This document shows positions 23,564 to 41,488 of a stretch of DNA of 64,000 bases, one piece after another; the stretch's first letter is position 1, and every line of letters begins with the position of its first letter. The stretch is from Xestospongia muta (Eukaryota > Porifera > Demospongiae > Haplosclerida > Petrosiidae). Below the pieces are notes generated by a model. The model was not told where the DNA came from. It saw only the letters and a list, made by a program, of their open reading frames with translations, and did no database searches. The DNA lies in contig OY848917.1 in assembly GCA_963693285.1 (NCBI GenBank), positions 27,095,745 to 27,159,744 of the forward strand. The letters run 5' to 3'. The translations under genes and the position numbers were made by a program.

Positions 23564-24800
23564 ATACTAGTAATTATTCCCAATATTATGATATTGTTGT
23601 CAGTGTTAGTAATTATTGAAGGTAACACAGATAAACATGTAAGGCAACCATTGATTTTGCAATTTGAAGATGGTTTCACAGTTACATTTAGCCAAGGTGC
23701 TAATGCTATTTTGTAGTTATATTTGGCGATCTATTTAATAGTACAGCCCTTATCTTCAAGAAAACACCAATAGTTAGTTTTACATTAAAATAACAAGTCA
23801 GTGTACTTCACAATACTTTTTATGCAAGGGAACATTTGGTATTGGTTGTATAGTAGTTGAAACAAGTAATCTTACTACGAGATATAGTGCAAAGTATACA
23901 CCTGACATATACCTTGTAATATCATAACTTTGTCAGAAACTGACTATAATCTGAGATAGTCATAATAATTGTTTTCAAGCAATGACTTCTTAACCGCTTT
24001 TTCTTTCATATTATTACATCTTCAGATATGTTAAGCAAACTTAAAGTTCACCTCTCCTATCTGTTTACTATCTAATGTACAATAAAGTACATATTTTTTC
24101 AGAAAAAACTGAAGGATACAAAAATGTACATAATAAACAAAATCTCTATATGACAAATTAGCTGTGATGGTCAATAACGGATACTGTCAACCAATTACAA
24201 TTATCAATATAACACAACATGTAATTATTATGTGTAAAGGAAATTGTGTGGGCTGGTTATGTGGTCACTGTAAGGTAAACTACAGTGTTGTCTTAGGTAG
24301 TAATGATAGTTACAAGTGTTCTAATACACTACATATTGCACTCACTCTAATATTTGGTATACTAGGTGATATTGTGTATGTACTAGTGTTGTTATGTTTG
24401 AGATTGACCATTGACTTGGGTACACTTGGAGGGTTTATTCTTGGCTAATGACACAGCTATTCTTTGAGTATACTAAACCAAGTGCCATGCACTTCACTGT
24501 TTGTCATCACATTATTTGCGCCTTATTAACCATTTATGGTAGTGTTCAGTTAACAACAAGACTTTTGGTAGCAGTCTCTAATGGTATGATTACAATATTA
24601 TTGCCAGTATATAACTTCATGTTAACACATTACTTGTTTTGATGTTTATCTCTACTGTCCTCTCTATACCAACGCAATTATTGTAAATAATTTGATCCCT
24701 TAGTTTATCAATATTAGATACAAAGCAAAACTTTTATAAACAAATACCTAAGTTCATGAAATGCATAGAAGATCATGTAAATAGAATTTATTACATGGGA
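22245..24800 (+). pseudogene. Truncated beta-helix gene relics, second block
   Basis: This is the duplicate of 2940-4800. Ectodomain pieces (about 22260-22520 and 23640-24060) and helix 1-2 pieces (about 22540-22700, 23090-23480, 24164-24650) alternate. The best preserved part, 24164-24448, keeps 94 open codons through the Cys-rich module (WLCGHCKVNYSVVLG) and two helices, but a Cys is lost (SYKC for CYKC) and a stop follows. A (TA)n tract at about 23536-23562 interrupts it. Spacing and order of the pieces match block 1. Confidence 0.75.
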
Positions 24801-25220
24801 TAAATAACTTGTATGAAGACTATTTTCAGCTACAATCCTTAAGACAGTCTCCAAACACTAGCAACTGATGTGATACGTAGTATTAATGCCTAGACCACTT
24901 GCCTGTCATTATCATCACATACAAAGTATACCATTATCTTTAATGTACAGTTAAGAACAACTTAGCAACATTATACTAGTGACAACAGTCCCTATACTAT
25001 GATCATGTCAGTTATTGTAGTCATTACTGAAATTTATATAAGGTAATGAGAAATGTTTTTAGTTTGTGTTTGTGTTTATGCTTTTTATACAAATAGCATT
25101 TTAAAGTTTTAATTTTATAAAATCATTGATGTTTAGAAGCACATACTGTACAATCACAGAGCAAGACTGTCTAAAGCAGCTACTCTACTTATAATATCAC
25201 TCCTTCTACAAGAAAGAGCT

Positions 25221-28200
25221 ATGGTTCAAGCTGTAGTGTTGTTGATACTGGTATCCAATTTACTAGTACATGAATCTTTCTCACACTATCTTTTATTAAC
25301 AGAACCTAGTGATCTCAACAATTCCCTATGTTATTCAAACAATGGTTCTGTTCTACCAGCAGGAACTCAACTACTCCTTTCCACCGATGTACATCACATA
25401 CTCTCTTCAACTTCATTTTGTCTGGTTAGTAACACATCAAATATCACTCTACGTAGTATATCATCAATAATTCCTGCTACTATCACATGTGAATCACACC
25501 AAAATAACAGTTTTGCATCTGTTGGGTTTGGTTTCTATAATGTTAGTGTACTATCAATTGAAAATGTACTCATAACAAAATGTGGGGGACTTATGCCATC
25601 AACCAGTACCCTATATCCTAATGATACATCTTTTTACTTTCATGACAGTCAGTCAGTCACATTACTTATTAGTTATTCCTCTAATATCACATTGTCAAAT
25701 GTTAACATCAACAATTACTATGGTTTTGCTGTTCTACTAATCAATCCCAATAACAATTCAATTCTAAATAATGTGAATATTAGTGACTCCTCTGTTATTG
25801 TTCAGTGTTCAGAAAATTTCTCTCTGTCTTGTGGAGGGTCAGGACTAATATTGTATTTTAGTAATTTAGATAATAGAACTAAAGTTTTGAGAACTCACGT
25901 ACTCCTAAGTACCGCTTATATAAGAGGATTGTTTAACTTTGTACCATATGATGATGTATCAAATGCAGGTAAAATCCACACAGAAGAGCCTAAAGCAATC
26001 AGTGCTTTTTCTGCTGGTATGACAGTTATATTTAGCCAAGGTGACTACAGCGCTAATGTTGTTTTGACTAATACATATTGGCGTTATATATATGGTGGTT
26101 TATTTACTGGTATGGCATTTATTTTCAATGATGCACCAGTAGGAAAGGTTTCTATTACAATAACAAAATCAAAGTTCAATCACAATGTTTTTTATGAAAA
26201 AAACAATTTTGGGATTGGTTGTATGGTAACTACAACAAAAAGATTTGCTTCTAGCTTTAAAAGTACACTTGATATGACCTGGAATATAATAACTGCTACA
26301 GATAGTGAAATTATTGAAAACATTAATTATTTTTCTACCAATGACTTTCATTTTCGTTATCGATCTTTATTAAGTCTATACAATCATTCTTTCTTTCATA
26401 TAATTACATCTTCTTATGTGTTAAACAAACTCAGAATTCACTTCTCTCATTTGACTTATTATCAACATTACATTGGAATACGTAATCCATTTATTCTCTC
26501 AGAAACAATTAATGGACGCAAAAACTTAGAATTTATTTTACATTCAATAGAAATACATTCATTTCAAAGCTATAATTCATTAGAAACAGCTGTAAATTCT
26601 GGTAAATTAGTTTTTGTCAATACTAAGTCTGTTTACATCAATGGAGAGAATAATTATTTCATAAATATAACAGGATCAATAATACAAGCATACAACAGTG
26701 ACATTCATTTAAATGGTACATTAATTTTCTATAACAACAAAGCCAGTCATGGAGCTGCTATCAGACTTGATTCATTATCGTATCTCTTTGTTCATGAATC
26801 AACTAATGCTACATTCATTAATAACAGTGCTTTCTTTTATGGTGGTGCAATTTATTCAAAAATGAACAGGAATCTCCCTATGATAAATCCACTATGTACT
26901 ATTCAAGTAGTGAGTAAGAACATATCCCAATTAAAGGCCAAAATGAGTTTTAAAGAAAACAATGCCAAACTTGCTGGTAATTCCATTTACGTTTCTCCAC
27001 TATATGACTGTAAGCAGTTGTACTTGAAAAAAGTCAATTTAAATGACTTATACAGGAAGATATTTCACTTTTATGGAAATAAAACCTATCTTGAGATATC
27101 CTCAGTAGCTGTAAGTGCTGGTCATTGCAGTATTAACAATAATTCAAGCGATAATAACGAGATTATCCAAGTTTACCCTGGTCAAACAATTACAGTTAGT
27201 TTAAGAGCTTATGATCTTAATAGTAATCCTACTTATGCTGAAATTCTTACCAGGTTGACTAAAAAAATTGCTAAAATTGATAATCATCAAAGTGTGTTAG
27301 CTGTTGAGATCAAAAATCATTTACCTGTTGAACAACAAATTCAAACTGTCTACAGTAACAGTTGTACCCCATTAAAATTTACAATATTTCCAATGAGTAC
27401 AAATGATAAAAGTATGTATTTATATTTTGAGGTAGTAGGATACACACCTACGGGTTCAGTCAAGCTTGTTCAACAAACATGTCCTCCAGGATTTGTCTAC
27501 AACAAGAGTAAAATGGCGTGTGACTGTAGTTCATTTCTAAAATCATTTGATATCATACATTGTGATATTGATACAACATCTGTTCATATTCCATCTAAAT
27601 CGTGGTTAGGAATTTTGGACAATGAATATACTGTTGGTTACACCGAGCACTGTCCTCCTGGATACTGTCAACCAAATACAATTATCAATATAACACAAGA
27701 TGATATTATGTGCAAGGGAAATCGTATGGGCTGGTTATGTGGTCAGTGTAAGGTAAACTACAGTGTTGTCTTAGGCAGTAGTGATTGTTACAAGTGTTCT
27801 AATATATTACATATTGAACTCACTCTAATATTTGGTATTCTAGGTGGTATTGTGTATGTATTAGTGTTGTTTGGTTTGAGATTGACCATTGACTTGGGCA
27901 CACTTGGAGGGTTTATTTTTTGGCTAAACATTATCTGGCCATATGTTATCCCCTCTGATATGACATTTAATAGCAGGGTTCTAAAATATATGGTATACTT
28001 CCTTACTTCCATCAAATACCAATGGAACATCCCAGTATGTATAGCAAGTAATTTCAATGAGCTAGACAAGACTGCTGTATTGTACTTTTTTCCATTTTAT
28101 TTATGGTTTATAGTTGCTGTAATTGTTCTATTAAGTCGATATTCTACCAGGATTGCTAACCTCATTGTTGGATCATCTGTACAAGTACTTGTCACATTGA

Positions 28201-29000
28201 TGTACATTTCTTACTCAGATATGTTATCTATCTCATTACTTGTTCTTACACCAGCACATCTTCATTTTAATAATACCAATAGTACTGGTAAATTACTGGT
28301 TTGGTTTAAAGATGGCAGTGTTCTCTATGGTCAGAATCCTTATCACATTGTTTTATTATGTGTGAGTATTGCAGTGTTATCTTTGTTTATTGTACCTTTT
28401 ACATTGATTGGATTGTTTGGAGTTAAAATGTTGAGAAGTCGTTTCATTGCCAAGTATGTTCGACCATTTATCGATGCTATTCATGGACCTTACAAAGAGA
28501 AGCTAAGGTATTGGTTTGGTGTGAGATTGGTTGTCCTCTCTCTCATGTATATTATCACAGTTGTTCTTCAAGGTAGCTATATGAATCTACAACTGTTACT
28601 GTTTGTGTTTATCTTAAATTTGTTTATAATTGCTCAAGCTGTTGCTCTACCATACAAGAACAAAATATTAAATGGGTTAGACTTGTGGTTTATGGTACTA
28701 CTCTCAGTGAATTTCACCACATCTCTCTCCTTTACTTTATCGGAGAATACCAGAGCTAATAATATTATGACAAGTGTTGAGATAATTATCTGCTCCATCA
28801 CTTATCTTGTCATCTTAATATACCACATGTATATATTAATGAGTCGTTTCCGAAGTATCGGAAAGTATATTGAACATTGTCAACTCATAAAGATAGTGAA
28901 AAAATATAAAAGAAGGAGATACTCTCAAGTTTCTGAAGAAGGTCCATTATTAAGATTTGATGATCCCTTCCAGTATAAAGAATGGGAATCAGAAGATTAA
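25221..29000 (+). CDS. Secreted beta-helix/multi-pass membrane protein, copy 2
   Basis: A single-exon gene of 1,259 codons, paralogous along its whole length to 5354-9124: signal peptide (VLLILVSNLLVHESFS), Asn-rich beta-helix-like ectodomain with GGAIY repeats, Cys-rich CPPGF...WLCGQC module, eight or nine membrane helices and the same acidic tail (FDDPFQYKEWESED). Divergence is patchy. The segment from YLFVHES to EISSVAVSA differs at only a few residues from copy 1. The next 120 residues, up to the Cys-rich module, and parts of the N-terminal half (for example after SDSEIIE) differ often. Both copies are open, so both are probably functional. Confidence 0.85.
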   Translation: MVQAVVLLILVSNLLVHESFSHYLLLTEPSDLNNSLCYSNNGSVLPAGTQLLLSTDVHHILSSTSFCLVSNTSNITLRSISSIIPATITCESHQNNSFASVGFGFYNVSVLSIENVLITKCGGLMPSTSTLYPNDTSFYFHDSQSVTLLISYSSNITLSNVNINNYYGFAVLLINPNNNSILNNVNISDSSVIVQCSENFSLSCGGSGLILYFSNLDNRTKVLRTHVLLSTAYIRGLFNFVPYDDVSNAGKIHTEEPKAISAFSAGMTVIFSQGDYSANVVLTNTYWRYIYGGLFTGMAFIFNDAPVGKVSITITKSKFNHNVFYEKNNFGIGCMVTTTKRFASSFKSTLDMTWNIITATDSEIIENINYFSTNDFHFRYRSLLSLYNHSFFHIITSSYVLNKLRIHFSHLTYYQHYIGIRNPFILSETINGRKNLEFILHSIEIHSFQSYNSLETAVNSGKLVFVNTKSVYINGENNYFINITGSIIQAYNSDIHLNGTLIFYNNKASHGAAIRLDSLSYLFVHESTNATFINNSAFFYGGAIYSKMNRNLPMINPLCTIQVVSKNISQLKAKMSFKENNAKLAGNSIYVSPLYDCKQLYLKKVNLNDLYRKIFHFYGNKTYLEISSVAVSAGHCSINNNSSDNNEIIQVYPGQTITVSLRAYDLNSNPTYAEILTRLTKKIAKIDNHQSVLAVEIKNHLPVEQQIQTVYSNSCTPLKFTIFPMSTNDKSMYLYFEVVGYTPTGSVKLVQQTCPPGFVYNKSKMACDCSSFLKSFDIIHCDIDTTSVHIPSKSWLGILDNEYTVGYTEHCPPGYCQPNTIINITQDDIMCKGNRMGWLCGQCKVNYSVVLGSSDCYKCSNILHIELTLIFGILGGIVYVLVLFGLRLTIDLGTLGGFIFWLNIIWPYVIPSDMTFNSRVLKYMVYFLTSIKYQWNIPVCIASNFNELDKTAVLYFFPFYLWFIVAVIVLLSRYSTRIANLIVGSSVQVLVTLMYISYSDMLSISLLVLTPAHLHFNNTNSTGKLLVWFKDGSVLYGQNPYHIVLLCVSIAVLSLFIVPFTLIGLFGVKMLRSRFIAKYVRPFIDAIHGPYKEKLRYWFGVRLVVLSLMYIITVVLQGSYMNLQLLLFVFILNLFIIAQAVALPYKNKILNGLDLWFMVLLSVNFTTSLSFTLSENTRANNIMTSVEIIICSITYLVILIYHMYILMSRFRSIGKYIEHCQLIKIVKKYKRRRYSQVSEEGPLLRFDDPFQYKEWESED

Positions 29001-29244
29001 CAATGAAACCTTGTTAAGTTGAACATTTGAAAAAAAGTCAATTTAAAACTAAGTACAGATTTGTCTTTAATAATGTATTAATTAAAACACACAATCATAT
29101 ATCTTGTATTTTTTGGTAGATAAATATAATTTGCTTTAAAATTGTCTTGTTTATTTAATTACTTTCATTTATTATATTGTAGCAGCTACAAATAAATTTG
29201 GTTTGTTTGATAATCAATTAAACTAGGAAAATTTACAGGAGCTA
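29001..29244. other. 3' flank of copy 2, interrupted by the LTR element
   Basis: AT-rich sequence resembling 9125-9300, cut by the retroelement that starts at 29245. The matching flank resumes near 29940. Confidence 0.5.
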
Positions 29245-29433
29245 TGTGGTAACTATATATATATTCATTTTGAGTTATTATTTCTATTTATAGTGCTGTA
29301 AAACGTTTTTAGTTTTAGTTCGTTATAGTTTGTTATAGTTCGTTATAGTTCGTTATAGTGTCTTTAGTTCAATTAATTCTGTTATCAAAAGGTTCTGTCA
29401 AAAGGTTGTTTCATCACGTGCTCGGCTACAACA
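29245..29433 (+). repeat. LTR of a Ty3/gypsy-type retroelement
   Basis: A 189-bp stretch beginning TGTGGTAAC and ending CTACAACA, immediately followed by TTGGCGACGAGGG, a typical primer-binding context for animal gypsy elements. It contains four near-copies of GTTATAGTTC. No second LTR is present downstream. Confidence 0.65.
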
Positions 29434-29454
29434 GTTGGCGACGAGGGTGAAGTC

Positions 29455-29893
29455 CGTCAGTTCACGGAAAAATTTCTCAATTCATCCCTAGCCAAGAAAC
29501 TTGGTCGTCCTATACCGAAAGATTAGGATACTACATCGTACCAAATGATGTTCAGGATCCGGCTAAGAAGAAAGCCAGTTTACTTACAGTGTGCAGTCCC
29601 TCGACCTTCCAATTACTCAAGAACTTGCTAGAATCCAATACGCCAGAGAGTAAATCTTATGCTGACCTCGTAGACCAGGTTAGAAATCACTTCAACCCTA
29701 CTCCTTCAGTCATTATGCAACATTTCAAATTCAACACGAGGACAAGAAAAGATACCGAACCAGTAGCTACATACGTGGCAGAACTCAAATGTTTAGGTAA
29801 ACACTGCGAAATCGGTAATAAATTGAACGAAATGGTCAGAGATCGTCTAGTGCGTGGTGTTAACAACAAGCTACAGTTAGTCATAAAATTAGG
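29455..29893 (+). pseudogene. Ty3/gypsy gag fragment
   Basis: Directly after the LTR and primer site the + strand reads gag-like protein. It opens with the residues for FIPSQETWSSYTERLGYYIV, with DPAKKKASLLTVCSPST and SYADLVDQVRNHF following, then MQHFKFNTR and RDRLVRGVNN. This matches the capsid part of gypsy Gag, which packages the element RNA. The frame breaks off after VIKLG, where the sequence returns to the flank of copy 2. There is no nucleocapsid, protease, RT or integrase, so it is a 5'-end fragment. It lacks the start context of an intact element. Confidence 0.7.
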
Positions 29894-29939
29894 GTTAACT
29901 AAATTGACTTTTATTTCATTGTACCAAACACAATACTTG

Positions 29940-31747
29940 TAAAGTGTTCATATGTCAATTTAAAAAACTTAACACATCAATCAAATTAGTTTAGATCTAG
30001 AGAGTGTAAATAAATTAAAAGAACCAAATGATACTGATAAGACCATTTGTAAAATATGAACATTCACATGTACATAATTATATAAAGTAAAATAACAATT
30101 ATTACATTAAGCATGTAGTAGCAGTGCCTATGTAAGGATAGCTCAGATTGTCTATTGAAATTAGCAAACAATGAATATCTCACTGAAAACTGATGAAAAT
30201 CTTTAAAATCTTAGCAGTATTTCTTTCTATAATAATATCTTCATTATGACTCAGTTATAGGTTAAGACAAGGTTTCAAAGGATCATAGACACGTTTGTTC
30301 AATTGCTAAATTTGTTTATCTTTTTTGCCTTTGCTTTATAGTTCAAGATACCTCAAAAACATTAACAGTTTGGACACTAAATTCACAGAGATAATATGGT
30401 TAACTACAGTGTATGACATTTTGTCGTCTTGTTTTGAGCACTTCAGAAACAAAACTAGTGATTTCAGCAGTTTACTACAAAGGGATTCTCTGCGGAAGTA
30501 ATTTTATGAATAATGAAATTAATATGTGCAAAAGGAAAATGCTGCTAGTGTTTCCTACTTCTGCCATTACATAGACTATTTCCTGCTTTGATACTCAGCT
30601 TAAAAGATCCAGGATCATTATTCATAGGAGGCTGAAGGGGGGGGCTGGAGGGGCTAGAGCGTGGAATTGAGTCATGAAAGATCGTTTGGGCAACACACAG
30701 GGTTTTTTTGAAATTATAATTTTATTTAATTATAAACAAATCTAATTATCTATTTATAAATCTATTTTAAGAGTATTAAAGAATAGTCAGTAAGGATGTT
30801 CAGGAGGTGAGTCAGTTGGATCATATGAGTAACACAACTACACCTTTTTAAAGAAAGTAAAATGTTTAGCTTGCAGGTCTAGGAGCAATAAATTATTTAC
30901 AAAGTGTCATATGCAGAATATGTGTCAACAATTCTAAAATATTTTCTTTGCAATAACTTGAGTAATAAATATAATATTTAAACTATTAAATTGTCTTCTT
31001 GTTGCTGTTGCTGTTTGATTCCTAGTTTTATTAAAAGAGTATCTCTTTAGACAGTTGACTGAAGTCTATACAATACAAACAAATAATGTAACCCTCCCTA
31101 TGCAATGGGTGATAATTCTAACATGTGTAGACAGGTGTCAGTGTAACACATGATCCAAATATTTAAGTAGGCTATACCAACATCTAATTATATGATAATA
31201 ATTAAATAACAATTTATATATAACTTATAGTAAATTGGGACACAGAACATGCATTGTGTGTATGTGCATGTGTGTGTTTGTGTGCACTACTTTTTTCTAC
31301 AACTCTACTATATTTATGGATGTTCCAAAGAGAGCAAGTGACTGTGGATGATTGGCTATAGTTTTATATGAAGATTTTAACCGAGACATTCACAACTGAT
31401 ATTTTTCCAATAATTATAACACAACTCCATCACTTACAATATAGTTTTGTTCCTTTATGGTTAAACACTTCAAGTCATCTTACATTGCCTAGAAAAGAAA
31501 GAGAACAATGATGCTAGGAATGATAGCATGGACATACCTACAGAGTAACCACACAGAAGTAATGAACACAATTTTTATATTTGAAAGCTATACTTTACTG
31601 CATTGTGAGCACATTCCTTAAACAAAATCCTCACTTCCTATCTAACTAAAAAATCTTTTACGTCTTATAGGACTGTTTGCCTTATACAACAATTGCAACA
31701 AAGCATTATGTCTTTGATATTGTGGCTACTATGTATGTCCATACACA
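29940..31747. other. Intergenic DNA
   Basis: The first 170 bp match the 3' flank of copy 1 (9400-9600), marking the end of the duplicated block. The rest shows no gene. A G-rich patch lies at 30638-30660 and a TG-rich patch at about 31255-31285. Confidence 0.45.
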
Positions 31748-32110
31748 CAGTGGCGGAGGAACCTATGGGGCACCTGGGACACATGCCCCCCAAAAAATTA
31801 CAACATGCTCATTGTGCCCCCCCAAAACTTTTACACTGAAGTATGCAATATGTAGAGAATGAAAAACACTCATTGTAATTATAATATAATTGTGGTAATT
31901 GGGTATTTACCACATCATTGTATATAAACATATGTAGCCATGGTTACAGCCATTAATCAAATTCATTGTCACATGGAATATCACTTGGCCACTGGCCAGT
32001 TAAATAAAGTAAAGTCAGTGAACATTCAATAAAATCAGCTTCTGGGGGCTGCACCCCAGACCCCCTCCTTTAGTGCCCCCCCCAAATTCAAATATGTTCC
32101 TCCACCCCTG
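31748..32110. mobile_element. Short non-autonomous DNA element (MITE)
   Basis: It starts CAGTGGCGGAGGAAC and ends GTTCCTCCACCCCTG, an imperfect terminal inverted repeat of about 15 bp. Further in, both sides carry runs of G/C (GCCCCCC) next to the ends. No ORF of note and no clear target duplication. Confidence 0.6.
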
Positions 32111-33512
32111 GCAGCAATTCCTACTTTGGGCTTGTTCGATATGTTATTACCTCATGTCTATACACTTAATGATTTTTAGAAATTTGTATTTACTTGTATG
32201 TATATAAGCTTTAAACTAAAGGTCAAAGGAGTACAAATAGAATAGCACATAGTTTGTCTGAGTTGAGAAAAGTCACCCAAACATGTAAATAAGTTTGCTG
32301 TTTTACATGCTATCCACATGGGACTTGCACCAATCAATTTAGCTTGCAAACGTACATTTTATATATAAAATTTGGCTCTCTAGTGCTACGAGAAAGTAGC
32401 AAACTATAAAACTCCATGCATGTTTAATGCCATACCTTCAACATACTTCAAATTTTACACCTTTAAGGATTTAACAAATAAAATTTTATCCTTGAGAATT
32501 CACTCGTGTATCATATGGCAATTCAAACTTAGATGTGAAAATTAGACGTAAAAGACGCATGATGTACTTCTACTGCCTCAGAATATTTTCTATTCCTGTT
32601 CTGCTTTTTTTTGATGGAATTTTTTGATGTTTTTAAGTTGAGAAGAATGGTTTGTGGAGCTTTGTTTTCTGGTTCATTTGATACCATGTTAACCTAGATG
32701 ATATTTCTATTATTGACTTCAAGATTTAATACTGCTCTTTTATTCTTTTTTTATTTGTTACAGGATATCTTCATCTGTACATTGATCTAATAAGGGCATA
32801 TAGATGATCCATATCTCTCTGTATGTCTTTTTTCATGACAGCTGTTGTAGTGTATTCATCTAAGACTTTTACTTTTCAGAATATTTCCTCATTCCAAACA
32901 TTGAGTGACTTCATAGGAACATTTAAAGGTTCTACTGGAATATGATTCAGGTGAGAGTTTATATATTTATAACAAGGTGAATATGTTTACACATTGTTAC
33001 ATTAAAAGGAGAGTCAGGACATGTACATGTATAGAAACATTGCATTCCTTGATTGTAATGTCCATTACTGTTCAGTTGATTGTAGATCTCTGTTGGCAAT
33101 ATCGCCTTAGTACACTCACGTATGCAGAGATTCTGTACTCATTTTATCAAGCACATATGCAGTATAATGTAGCTAAGAGTATATTTATATCATTACGGTA
33201 TTGACAATAACAATTCTTACTGCATTCTTTATGTTTATTTATATATTCTTGTAAGAAAGGGTATGAAGGATTGCCTGAAGAGTTACATTTGCAAGCGTTT
33301 CCTAGATTTGTTAATCTTGAGGGAAGACTTGAGTCCATCACAGCTCTCAGTAATCCAAACTGAGCACAGTATTTGCACACATTATTACTGTTTATTATTC
33401 ATTAAAAATGTCATATAATAATTAATAGAAGACCACGCCCATTACGAAATTAAGTATCTTGTTCCTACGGCTTTAGGAGCAGTCATTTTTTGAGAGCCAC
33501 ACCTACTAAGTA
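32111..33512. other. Intergenic DNA upstream of the ALDH gene
   Basis: No supported gene. Small ORFs at 32977-33204 (+) and 33147-33380 (-) overlap; neither has splice context or recognisable domains. The last 100 bp should hold the ALDH promoter. Confidence 0.4.
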
Positions 33513-40681
<7,169 letters not shown>

Positions 40682-40789
40682 TAGTATTTGTATGTAAGAT
40701 ATCTTTATTGAAACAATGAATAGACTAATAATAAAACAGAGTTTAAAATAGAACCACTGGAAGGGATAAGAATCAAATAGTCAGTATTG

Positions 40790-41488
40790 ATTGTGTACAT
40801 ATTGTGAGGGCTATATTACAAAATTTTTAGACTTCTATATCAGTAACTTTGCTAGTATACTTAAAAATTGTCAAAATGAATTCAATCAGGGTATAAAATA
40901 CTCTACCAACTATTATTTAACTGAGTCTTGGTAACCATAGAAACGAAGCCCAATAATGGCTTACCATTACCATAGAAATGAAGCCCAATGGTTACTAAAC
41001 AAACGAAGCCCAATAATAAATACTCAACAAAGACAAATGAAGCCAAAAGGTAGACTTTGTAGTTTGCCCAGCAATTGAAGTCATGAGCAAGGGCTGATAA
41101 TGTTGCAAAAACAAACACCTGTTACACAAGAGAAAAAATTTTTTAATCTTATTATGCTTATGCTAATTAGTAAGCATGTACTTGTGCATTCATTTGATTT
41201 AATTTTGACCATATTAACCAATTAGGGCTCAACTGTATGTCTAGTAAATAATTGATCATCTACTGTTTTTACTTAAGATAGGACTGTCATCATTAATTAA
41301 CTATACAATGGTCTTTATAAAGCTAACTAGTAATCACTATTTGACCAGTCAAACAGATATACTGCATTTTTGAAATAATAACACAATTTTACTAAAGAAA
41401 ACAATTAATGTGACAAAACATAATATGAAACTAAAAAACATATACTACAGACAAGTTTGCAATTTAAAATTTGTTCTCATAAGTAATG
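40790..41488. repeat. 3' flank module of Ig receptor unit A
   Basis: Contains the CTGAGTCTTGG.(T)ACCATAGAAA and AGACTTTGTAGTTTGC stretches that recur at 50460-50620 (downstream of the second receptor) and 55390-55500 (relic). GAAGCCCAATAAT is repeated three times at 40946-41015. A similar, more diverged segment lies inside the element at 60230-61769, so part of it is transposon-derived. Confidence 0.6.

Noticed and set aside
33147..33380. 77-codon Cys-containing minus ORF overlapping a + strand ORF at 32977-33204
   Set aside because: No splice context, no recognisable family; the TYAEIL resemblance to the beta-helix gene is too short.
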